Assembly: GCA_009026175.1 (NCBI GenBank)
Contig: WBTZ01000048.1
Location: 1-34,497 of the forward strand
Source of the DNA: Zoogloea sp.
Lineage (GTDB): Bacteria; Pseudomonadota; Gammaproteobacteria; Burkholderiales; Rhodocyclaceae
Length of the DNA stretch: 34,497 nucleotides
Reading direction: 5' to 3'
Every line of letters starts with the position of its first letter. The first letter of the stretch is position 1. The notes below the pieces were generated by a model, which did no database searches, was not told the DNA's origin, and was given only the letters and a program-made list of their open reading frames with translations. Of the stretch, positions 27,909-34,497 are shown one piece after another. Both the position numbers and the translations under genes were made by a program.

Positions 27909-28578
27909 CCGGCGCCTCCTCCTCGATGCGGTAACCGATGCCCCGCACCGTGCGGACGGTCACGCCGCTGCCGGCCAGCTTGCCGCGCAGGCGCGACACA
28001 TAGATTTCCACCGCGTTGGGGGTGATCTCCTTGTCCCACTGGCTGAGGCTGTCGGCCAGCTTCTGCTTGGCCACCACCCTGGGCATGGCCAGCACCAATT
28101 GCTCAAGCACTTCCCATTCGCGCCCGGTGAGCTCCAGCGCCTCGCCTCCCAGGCTGGCACTGTGGCGCTGCACGTCGAGGCTGAGCGGCCCCAGCGACAG
28201 CACCATGCTCGCCGCCGCGCGGCTGCGCCGGATCAGGGCGCGCACCCGGGCCAGCAGTTCGGGCAGCAGGAAGGGCTTGACCAGGTAGTCGTCGCCTCCC
28301 ACATCGAGCCCCACCACCCGGTCATCCAGCCCGTCCCGGGCGGTGAGGATCAGGACCGGGGTGAGCAGGCCGCGCCGGCGCACCCGGCGGATCAGCTCCA
28401 GCCCATCCATGCCGGGCAGGCCGATATCCACCACGGCCAGGTCGTAGGCCGTGTGCCCGAGCGCCGCCTCGGCCGGCTCGGCCGCGGCCAGGTGATCCAC
28501 CTGGAACCCCTCCCGCCCCAGCCCCTCGATCAGGCCGGCGGCCAGGGTCAGGTCGTCTTCCACCACCAGCAGACGCAT
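27898..28578 (-). CDS. OmpR-family response regulator (TctD/QseB-like)
   Basis: A 226-residue DNA-binding regulator. The receiver domain has the acidic pocket VVEDD near residue 8, phosphoacceptor D51 in [11 protein letters not shown], and a KPF lysine. A C-terminal winged helix (about 125-220) carries [12 protein letters not shown] and [12 protein letters not shown]. The start at 28578 is supported by GGGAG and the family-like MRLLVVEDD; the 30-residue upstream extension is rejected. It is 14 bases downstream of the channel gene and overlaps its cognate kinase. Likely targets are its own operon and the cytochrome genes downstream. Confidence 0.95.
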   Translation of the reverse strand: MRLLVVEDDLTLAAGLIEGLGREGFQVDHLAAAEPAEAALGHTAYDLAVVDIGLPGMDGLELIRRVRRRGLLTPVLILTARDGLDDRVVGLDVGGDDYLVKPFLLPELLARVRALIRRSRAAASMVLSLGPLSLDVQRHSASLGGEALELTGREWEVLEQLVLAMPRVVAKQKLADSLSQWDKEITPNAVEIYVSRLRGKLAGSGVTVRTVRGIGYRIEEEAPDAP

Positions 28579-28592
28579 TCCGCCGCTCCCTT

Positions 28593-29039
28593 TCAATTGT
28601 CCGGCCCGGCGGCCGGGCCGCCGTTCCAGAAACGCTCCATGGCGATGTAGGCATACGACGCCGACCAACCGATCAGGAGCAAGCCATTGAGGGCCTCGGC
28701 CCCCGCCAGAAGGCGCAGGTCACCTCCCGGCACCACGTCGCCATAGCCCAGGGAGGTGAAGGTCTCCGCCGAGAAATACAGGGAGACATCAAAGCCGAAA
28801 CGGGCCGAATCGCCCAGGGACCCCAGCGCCGGAAAGCGCACCAGGCCCCAGATCGCCGCCGCGTACAGGACGATCTCGATGACATGGGCCAGGAAGGCGG
28901 CCACGATCACCACGATCAGCTTGGCCCGCGGCCGGATCTCGATCCCCGGCAGCACATTCGACAAGCCACGCAAGACCTCGTAGTGGATCACCGTGGTGAG
29001 CACCAGCAGGCCCAAGCAGACAAGGGCGATCAGGAGCAT
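28593..29039 (-). CDS. Potassium-channel-like membrane protein with variant filter
   Basis: A 148-residue protein with three hydrophobic segments (about 1-19, 40-67, 107-135). A pore loop between the second and third bears TSLGYGD at residues 95-101, aligning with the TTVGYGD potassium selectivity filter but with Ser and Leu replacing Thr and Val. This is an Ion_trans_2-type two-helix pore plus an extra N-terminal helix, without a RCK or voltage-sensor domain. It lies 12 bases after the aldehyde dehydrogenase and 14 before the response regulator, so it is within the same transcription unit. Its link to them is unexplained. Confidence 0.85.
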   Translation of the reverse strand: MLLIALVCLGLLVLTTVIHYEVLRGLSNVLPGIEIRPRAKLIVVIVAAFLAHVIEIVLYAAAIWGLVRFPALGSLGDSARFGFDVSLYFSAETFTSLGYGDVVPGGDLRLLAGAEALNGLLLIGWSASYAYIAMERFWNGGPAAGPDN

Positions 29040-29051
29040 CGGGGACCGGCC

Positions 29052-30482
29052 TCAAGCCTCACCGTAGCCGAGGATGGCCTTGACCTCGAGGAACTCCTCC
29101 AGCCCCCAGCCGCCCCACTCGCGGCCCAGGCCGGACTGCTTGTAGCCGCCGAACGGCCCATTGCTGTCCAGCGGGGCGCCATTGAGATGGACATTGCCGG
29201 TGCGCAGGCGGCGCGCCACCGCGCGGGCGCGGGCCGGGTCGCCGGACGACACATAGCCCGACAGGCCATATACGGTGTCGTTGGCGATACGCACGGCCTC
29301 CTCCTCGTCCGCGTAGGGCAGGATGGACAGCACCGGCCCGAAGATCTCCTCCCGGGCGATGGTCATGGCCGGGGTCACGCCGCTGAAGATGGTCGGGCGC
29401 ACGAAGAAGCCCTTCTCCAGCCCTTCAGGCCGTCCCGGGCCGCCCGTCACCAGCCGCGCGCCCTCTGCCACGGCGCCGGAGATGAAGGCCTGGACCCGCT
29501 CGAACTGGGCCCGGTTGGCCAGCGGCCCCATGGTCGTCGTCTCCGCCTGCGGATCCCCCACCACCACCTTGGCGGCGGCGGCCGCGGCCAGGGCTTCCAC
29601 CTCGGCCAGGCGCTCGCGCGGGACCAGCATGCGCGAGGGTGCGTTGCAGTTCTGGCCACTGTTGGTCATCAGGGTCAGGACGCCCTGCTTCACCGCCCGC
29701 GGGAAGTCGGCGTCGTCGAGCAGGATGTTGGCCGACTTGCCGCCCAGCTCCAGGGCGACCTTCTTGATGGTGTCGGCGGCGGCCTTCATCACCGCGCGCC
29801 CGGCCCGGGTCGAGCCGGTGAAGGACACCATGTCCACATCCGGATGGGCCGACAGGGCGGCGCCCACCCCGGCGCCATCGCCATTGACCAGGTTGAACAC
29901 GCCGGCCGGCACCCCGGCATCGTCGAGGATCTCGGCCAGCACGATGGCCGACAGGGGCGCCAGCTCGGATGGCTTGAGCACCATGGTGCACCCCGCCGCC
30001 AGGGCCGGGGCGACCTTGCAGGCCATCTGGTTGGCCGGCCAGTTCCACGGGGTGATCAGCGCGCACACGCCGGCGGCCTCGCGCAGGATGCGGGTGCCGC
30101 CCTGGCTGTACTCGAACTCGAATTCCGCCAGGGCGCGGGCGGCCGCCTTGAAATGGTTCAGGCCGGAGCCGCTCTGGGCGCTGCTGGCCAGGTGCTTGTA
30201 CGGCGCGCCCATCTCGGCCGAGATGGCCTTGGCCATGTCGTCGAAGCGCTTCTTGTAGGCCACGGCGATGCGCTCGAAGAGCGCCAGGCGCTCGTCCCTC
30301 GAGGTGGCAGAAAAGGCCGGGAAGGCTGTGCGGGCAGCCGCCACGGCGCGCTCCACATCGGCCGGGCCGCCTGCTGCGATGCTCGCCACGGCCTCCTCGG
30401 TGGCCGGGTTGATCACGTCGAGGCGCGCAGTGCCGCCCGGGGCGACCCATTGGCCGCCAATGTAAAACTGTTGAAGGTGCAT
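29052..30482 (-). CDS. NAD(P)-dependent aldehyde dehydrogenase
   Basis: A 476-residue enzyme of the general ALDH superfamily, oxidising an aldehyde to its acid. The oxyanion asparagine is N147 (TPWNWPANQM). FTGSTRAGRAV marks the cofactor loop, the general base is E245 (ELGGKSAN) and the catalytic thiol is C279 (SGQNCNAPSR). The C-terminal EEIFGPVLSI and PFGGYKQSGLGRE signatures are intact. There is no signal peptide, so it is cytosolic. The substrate cannot be read from sequence. It is the first gene of a tightly packed minus-strand run with the channel and the two-component system. Confidence 0.95.
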   Translation of the reverse strand: MHLQQFYIGGQWVAPGGTARLDVINPATEEAVASIAAGGPADVERAVAAARTAFPAFSATSRDERLALFERIAVAYKKRFDDMAKAISAEMGAPYKHLASSAQSGSGLNHFKAAARALAEFEFEYSQGGTRILREAAGVCALITPWNWPANQMACKVAPALAAGCTMVLKPSELAPLSAIVLAEILDDAGVPAGVFNLVNGDGAGVGAALSAHPDVDMVSFTGSTRAGRAVMKAAADTIKKVALELGGKSANILLDDADFPRAVKQGVLTLMTNSGQNCNAPSRMLVPRERLAEVEALAAAAAAKVVVGDPQAETTTMGPLANRAQFERVQAFISGAVAEGARLVTGGPGRPEGLEKGFFVRPTIFSGVTPAMTIAREEIFGPVLSILPYADEEEAVRIANDTVYGLSGYVSSGDPARARAVARRLRTGNVHLNGAPLDSNGPFGGYKQSGLGREWGGWGLEEFLEVKAILGYGEA

Positions 30483-30561
30483 GTTCTCCGTACCCTGTTG
30501 TTATGGATGCGGAGAGAAAGTACAGGAAAGGCACCGGCCCGGTGAAGGGCTCCGGCAGAAA

Positions 30562-31473
30562 TCAGCCGCGCAGCACCTCGGCGTGGCGCGGCGAGCGGTA
30601 GAAGGCGAGCACCCGCCGCACGTACTCCTGGGTCTCGGCGAAGGGCGGCACGCCCTTGTAGCGCGCCACATTGCCCTCCCCGGCGTTGTAGGCGGCAGCG
30701 GCCAGGGCCACGTCGCCCTTGAACTGCTGCAGCAGCCAGCGCAGGTAGGCCAGGCCACCGCGCACGTTCTGCTCGGGGTCCAGCGCATCGCGCACGCCGA
30801 ATCGCTCGGCGGTGTCGGGGATCAGCTGCATCAGGCCCATGGCGTTCTTCGGCGAGCGGGCGCCCGCGTCGAAATTGGATTCGGTCCGCACGATGGCCAG
30901 GGCCAGGCGCGGATCGACGTTGAAGCGCACGGCCAGCTTCTGCACCAGTTGGGCGTTGCGGCGCTTGTCGGCCGGCAGGGCCTTGACGAAGCGCTCGACG
31001 ACCTCGTGGGGTACCGGCTCGCCGCTGTCGGCGAGCATCACCTCCGGCGCCTTGCCGGTGACCAGGCACTCGGGCAGCTTCTCGGCGGCCGCCAGCGGCG
31101 TCACCAGGGCCTGGGCCTTCTCGTGGCCGCGCTGGGCGGCGATGGACATCAGGGTGGTGCCGACCTGTACGTCGCGGGGCACCCCCTGGCCGTTCAGGTA
31201 CAGGCGCCCCAGGCGGTACTGCCCCTCCACGCTGCCGTCCCGGGCTGCGGCGCAATAGCTGGCCGCAGCCTGGCCGGGCTGGCGGTTCACCTCGGCGCGA
31301 AAGCCGTTCTCCAGCAGGCGCGCCAGGGCCGGTGGCTCGTCGCTCCACTCCGGCGCCTCGCCCACACCACCGTCCCGCACCACCGCCTGCACGCCGACCG
31401 ACGCCAGCATGAGGGCGGCGGCCCACAGCAGGCGGCACAAGGAGCGGGCAGACAAGGTTCGCATCACGGGCAT
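30562..31473 (-). CDS. Sel1-repeat lytic transglycosylase (SLT family)
   Basis: A 303-residue exported murein-cleaving enzyme. A signal peptide (about 1-30, ending VGVQA) is followed by one or two Sel1-like repeats (about 66-125, with GQYRLGRLYLNGQGVPRD). A soluble-lytic-transglycosylase domain (about 178-293) has the catalytic glutamate E198 in IVRTESNFD. The MGLMQLIPDTA, NVRGGLAYL and AYNAGEGNV motifs of the family follow in order. The start at 31473 has GAGAG upstream; a second ATG at 31464 is possible. It is divergent from the MASE4-like kinase, with a 204-base gap that holds only weak dyads. Confidence 0.92.
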   Translation of the reverse strand: MPVMRTLSARSLCRLLWAAALMLASVGVQAVVRDGGVGEAPEWSDEPPALARLLENGFRAEVNRQPGQAAASYCAAARDGSVEGQYRLGRLYLNGQGVPRDVQVGTTLMSIAAQRGHEKAQALVTPLAAAEKLPECLVTGKAPEVMLADSGEPVPHEVVERFVKALPADKRRNAQLVQKLAVRFNVDPRLALAIVRTESNFDAGARSPKNAMGLMQLIPDTAERFGVRDALDPEQNVRGGLAYLRWLLQQFKGDVALAAAAYNAGEGNVARYKGVPPFAETQEYVRRVLAFYRSPRHAEVLRG

Positions 31474-31677
31474 GGGGCTCTCTTCGAAGGACAGGGACGC
31501 ATGATGCCGGCCCGTCCTGCAGGGCACCGTGACGCACTCGCCACCCGAGCGGGAATACTTCCCTGCGCCGCGTCTATCCGCCGCACAATGCGCCGGAAAT
31601 CACGCGGGTCCTTTCGGCCTGCCCATCACCTACAGTTGGATCCGGAGCCGATCCGCAGAATTCCGACGGAAGGCAAC

Positions 31678-33684
31678 ATGCCGTTGATCGACTTGCCCCC
31701 TCCGCTCATGCCCTCCCCCAGCCTCGAAAGCGGGGCGGCGCAGCGCACGCCGCTCTCCGCCGGCACCCCTCCGAGCGGACGCGAGCGCGTCGCAGCCTGG
31801 AGCTTCATGGCCCTGTCCACGCTGCTGTTCATCAGCCTGGCACCCTTTGCGCGGCAACCCCTGCCCGTCGTCCCGGCCTTCATCGCGGTGTACCAGACCG
31901 CCATCTCGATGAATGACGGCCTCACCGCACTCCTGCTGCTCGGTATCGGGATCCACCGCGGGACGCCGGCCCTGGTGATCCTGGCCAGCGGCTATCTATT
32001 CACGGCGCTGCTGGCAGGCGCCCATCTGCTGAGCTTCCCGACCCTGCTCCAACCGTACGGATTGCCGGGCGCCGGGCCGCAGACCACCGCCTGGCTTTAC
32101 ATCTTCTGGCACGGCGGCCTCCCTTTGTGGGTGCTGGCCTACTTCCGCGCCAGCGATGCCGTCTCGACGCCCGGCGGCATCGCCGCGTGGCGTCCCCTGC
32201 TGACGGTGCTGGCCTGCGTGGCGGCCTGCGTGCTGCTGGCCACCGGGGGTGCCCGGTTCCTGCCGGACATCATGGACGGCCAGCGCCATCGCGAGACCGT
32301 ACGGGGCCTGATGATCCTGGTCTGCTCCCTGACCCTTGCTGCAATGGTGCCAGCCTGGACTCACCGGGAACGGGACCGCCTCGATCTGTGGCTGCTGACA
32401 TCCCTGTGGGCCTGGCTGCTCGACATCGCCCTGTCGGCCCTGCTCAACGGAGGGCGCTTCGATCTGGGTTTCTATGCCGGCCGGATCTATGGCCTGCTGT
32501 CATCGTTCGCACTCCTCGCCGCCCTGCTGTTCGGCGCCCTGCGCACCCACGTGGCGCTGATCCGCTCGAACCGGGAAGTGGAGCTTCAGCGCCAGGAGAT
32601 TGCCGACCTCTATCACCACGCGCCCTGTGGTTACCACTCCCTCGACCCGAGCGGACTGGTGGTGGCGATGAACGACACCGAGCTGCGCATGCTGGGCTAT
32701 GCCCGCGACGAGGTGGTCGGCCGCCTGCACATCGAAACCCTCCTTTCGCCGGCGTCGCGCCAGGTGTTCCGCAGGAACTTTCCCCAGTTCACGGCCGTCG
32801 GTGTGCTCAACAACCTGGAAGTGGAACTCGTCCGCAAGGACGGCAGCCTGTTGCCAGTGCTGATCAGCGCAAACCTGGTGCGCGGCCCCCACGGCGAACC
32901 CCGCTGGAGCCGCAGCGTGGTGGTGGACAATCGGGCACGCAAGGAGGCGGATGCACGCCTGCAGAGCGCCCGGGAGGCCCTCGAAGCCCGGGTCGTCGAA
33001 CGGACCCGCCAGCTGCGTCAGATCGCCTCGGAGGCTACCCTTGCCGAAGAAACCGAGCGGCGCGCCATCGCGCGTGACCTGCACGACGACATCGGTCAGT
33101 TGCTTCACGTGGCCAAGATCCGGCTGGAAGCCCTACGACGCAGCGGCGACGCCGATGAACGCGCGCGCCACTGCACCCAGCTGGACCAGGCCTTGGGCGA
33201 GGCCGGAGCCCGCATCCGCTCGCTCACGGCCCAGCTCAGCCCGCCGGTGCTCGACCAGCTCGGGCTGGTGGCAGCCCTGCACTGGCTGGCCGAGGAAATG
33301 GAAAGAACCTACGACCTGACCGTCGAAGTCAGCGACGACGGACAGCCCAAGCCCCTGCCGGCCCCCCAGGCCCTGGTCATGTTCCGGGCGGTGCGGGAAC
33401 TGCTGATCAACGTCAGCAAGCACGCCCAGACACAGTTCGCACTTGTTGACTGCAGCCTCGAGGCAGGCCGCCTGACACTTCGCGTGAGCGACGAAGGCGC
33501 GGGCATCGGCGACATCAATCAGGCCCTGGAGGGCAACCGGGGCTTTGGCCTGAAGAGCATCCGCGAGCGCCTGACTTATTTCAGCGGAGCCATGCACATC
33601 ACGGCCGGCCCGGAGCACGGCACCATCATCAAGCTGGAGCTGCCCTGCGAGGCCGCCCCGGCAGCCCTGGAGACACATCGATGA
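31678..33684 (+). CDS. MASE4-like/PAS/HisKA_3 sensor histidine kinase
   Basis: A 668-residue membrane kinase. After a proline-rich start, about residues 38-290 form eight or so hydrophobic helices resembling the MASE4 integral-membrane sensor domain (assignment by eye). A PAS domain follows (about 312-420), then a coiled linker and a HisKA_3 domain with H469 in IARDLHDDIGQ. The NarL-type ATPase domain ends with NRGFGLKSIRERL. GGAAGG lies just before the ATG at 31678; the much longer open frame from 30481 overlaps other genes and is rejected. Its stop overlaps the response regulator start by four bases (ATGA), so the two are a translationally coupled NarX/NarL-type pair. Confidence 0.9.
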   Translation: MPLIDLPPPLMPSPSLESGAAQRTPLSAGTPPSGRERVAAWSFMALSTLLFISLAPFARQPLPVVPAFIAVYQTAISMNDGLTALLLLGIGIHRGTPALVILASGYLFTALLAGAHLLSFPTLLQPYGLPGAGPQTTAWLYIFWHGGLPLWVLAYFRASDAVSTPGGIAAWRPLLTVLACVAACVLLATGGARFLPDIMDGQRHRETVRGLMILVCSLTLAAMVPAWTHRERDRLDLWLLTSLWAWLLDIALSALLNGGRFDLGFYAGRIYGLLSSFALLAALLFGALRTHVALIRSNREVELQRQEIADLYHHAPCGYHSLDPSGLVVAMNDTELRMLGYARDEVVGRLHIETLLSPASRQVFRRNFPQFTAVGVLNNLEVELVRKDGSLLPVLISANLVRGPHGEPRWSRSVVVDNRARKEADARLQSAREALEARVVERTRQLRQIASEATLAEETERRAIARDLHDDIGQLLHVAKIRLEALRRSGDADERARHCTQLDQALGEAGARIRSLTAQLSPPVLDQLGLVAALHWLAEEMERTYDLTVEVSDDGQPKPLPAPQALVMFRAVRELLINVSKHAQTQFALVDCSLEAGRLTLRVSDEGAGIGDINQALEGNRGFGLKSIRERLTYFSGAMHITAGPEHGTIIKLELPCEAAPAALETHR

Positions 33685-34328
33685 CCCTGCGCATCGCCCT
33701 CGCCGATGACCACCGAATGTTCAGGGAAGCGCTGCGCGGCATGCTCGCGCGGGAAACAGACCTGCGCATCGCCGGCGAGACCGCCTCGACCCGGGAAACC
33801 CTGGACCTGCTGGGGCGGGTCCGGACCGACGTGCTGCTCCTGGACATCTCCTTTCCCGACGGCAACGGCATCGAGCTGGCGCAACAGGTCCGCCGCCTGT
33901 ACCCGGATCTCGCCATCGTGGCCCTTACGGGGCACAGCGAACGCATCTTCATCGAGGAGATGCTGAAGGCCGGCGCCCAGGCCTATGTGGTCAAGTCAGC
34001 CGGACTGGACGAACTGCTCCGCGCCCTGCGCGCTGCCGCACAGGGGCAGACCTACCTGTGCGCCAGCGTGCTCGACACCATGCTCGGGCACACCCTGGCC
34101 GTCCGTAGCGCCGACACCCCGCCACCGCCCAGCGTGCTCACCCCACGCGAGCAGGAGGTCCTCGCGCTGCTGGCCGGAGGCCGGCGCAGCCTCGACATTG
34201 CCCGCAGCCTCGACATCAGTACCGCCACCGTGGAAGTCCATCGCCGCAACCTGAAGGGCAAGCTGGGCCTGCGCACCACCGCCGAACTGACCCGTTACGC
34301 CATCCGCAGCGGGCTGGTGACCGCCTGA
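33681..34328 (+). CDS. NarL/FixJ-family response regulator
   Basis: A 215-residue regulator. The receiver has ALADDHRMFREAL, phosphoacceptor D55 in LLLDISFPDG and the usual AYVVKSAG lysine region. The C-terminal LuxR-type helix-turn-helix (about 150-212) holds LTPREQEVLALLAGG and STATVEVHRRNLKGKLG. It is the partner of the overlapping kinase gene. The regulon is unknown; a perfect palindrome lies 27 bases after its stop, upstream of the next gene, and may be a binding site. Confidence 0.95.
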   Translation: MTLRIALADDHRMFREALRGMLARETDLRIAGETASTRETLDLLGRVRTDVLLLDISFPDGNGIELAQQVRRLYPDLAIVALTGHSERIFIEEMLKAGAQAYVVKSAGLDELLRALRAAAQGQTYLCASVLDTMLGHTLAVRSADTPPPPSVLTPREQEVLALLAGGRRSLDIARSLDISTATVEVHRRNLKGKLGLRTTAELTRYAIRSGLVTA

Positions 34329-34354
34329 ACACAGCGCATCCGGGGTGAATGAAA

Positions 34355-34372
34355 ATACCGGTTTTCCGGTAT
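34355..34372. promoter_or_regulatory. Palindrome behind the NarL-type regulator
   Basis: ATACCGG-TTTT-CCGGTAT is a perfect 7-bp dyad with a four-base centre. It can also be read as two heptamers (TACCGGT, TT, TCCGGTA) in the 7-2-7 layout of NarL sites, although the heptamer differs from TACYYMT. It may be an operator for the next gene or a terminator of the kinase-regulator pair; no T-run follows. Confidence 0.45.
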
Positions 34373-34394
34373 AAACCATACACGAAACAGGGAA

Positions 34395-34422
34395 TTGTCT
34401 TCCCCCCCCGTTCCCCTAGACT
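34395..34422 (+). promoter_or_regulatory. Possible sigma-70 promoter with a C8 tract in its spacer
   Basis: TTGTCT (34395-34400) and TAGACT (34417-34422) each match four of six consensus bases, with a 16-base spacer that contains eight consecutive C (34402-34409). The start codon of the next gene is about 32 bases downstream. The match is modest, so the call is tentative. Confidence 0.3.
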
Positions 34423-34454
34423 GACCGTTCCCTTAATCCGCCCGGAAACTCGCC

Positions 34455-34497
34455 ATGCGCGAGCTGTCAGTCCTGTCCATCACGCTCCGCCACGGGG
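34455..34497 (+). CDS. Start of an unidentified gene, cut by the window end
   Basis: An ATG at 34455 with GGAA about nine bases upstream opens 14 codons (MRELSVLSITLRHG) before the window ends. It is too short to identify. The promoter-like element and the palindrome upstream support a real gene. The 126-base gap to the NarL-type regulator suggests separate transcription. Confidence 0.35.
   Translation, partial: MRELSVLSITLRHG

Noticed and set aside
30481-31677. Possible 399-residue extension of the MASE4-like kinase
   Set aside because: It is antisense to the lytic transglycosylase, shows shadow composition, and the ATG at 31678 has GGAAGG directly upstream.

Overview
The window reads as a GC-rich chromosomal segment of a nitrogen-fixing betaproteobacterium. 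Gene content and codon style suggest a Rhodocyclales member (Azospira/Dechloromonas-like); this is inference, since no rRNA or other phylogenetic marker is present. No tRNA, rRNA, CRISPR array, insertion sequence or integrase was seen. Coding density is high, and only the nifE upstream region slightly exceeds 300 bases without a gene.

Left part (1-7,200). A peptidoglycan muramidase, possibly cut at the window edge, converges on a PAS-GGDEF diguanylate cyclase. A minus-strand nitrogenase-cofactor operon follows, in transcription order nifE, nifN, nifX, a NifX-associated gene (DUF269), a small DUF683 gene, fdxB and nifQ. A good sigma-54 (-24/-12) promoter lies just upstream of nifE. Three non-coding structures decorate the operon: a 12-bp perfect stem-loop overlapping the nifN ribosome binding site, an 8-bp triple tandem repeat before fdxB, and a G-rich triple repeat directly after nifQ.

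Middle part (7,178-22,600). A 1186-residue hybrid histidine kinase diverges from nifE. Next come nifJ (pyruvate:flavodoxin oxidoreductase) with a dihydroorotate-dehydrogenase-like gene six bases downstream, a small exported Rossmann-like protein of unknown role, a flavodoxin-fold protein, a YbaL/Kef cation:proton antiporter, a chemotaxis receptor with a C-terminal sensor domain, an HD-GYP phosphodiesterase and an AraC-type regulator. NifJ plus a flavodoxin would be a plausible electron supply for nitrogenase.

Right part (22,682-34,497). An MFS transporter of the YbfB/YjiJ group diverges from the AraC gene. A minus-strand run then reads aldehyde dehydrogenase, potassium-channel-like protein, OmpR-type regulator, sensor kinase, cytochrome b561, a monoheme-cytochrome/outer-membrane-barrel fusion resembling the Cyc2 iron oxidases, and a periplasmic class I cytochrome c. 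These last three could form a complete electron path across both membranes, placed under an adjacent two-component system; this is the most interesting unit in the window. The end holds a Sel1-SLT lytic transglycosylase, a MASE4-like/PAS/HisKA_3 kinase with its NarL-type regulator, a perfect palindrome behind that regulator, and the first codons of a further gene.
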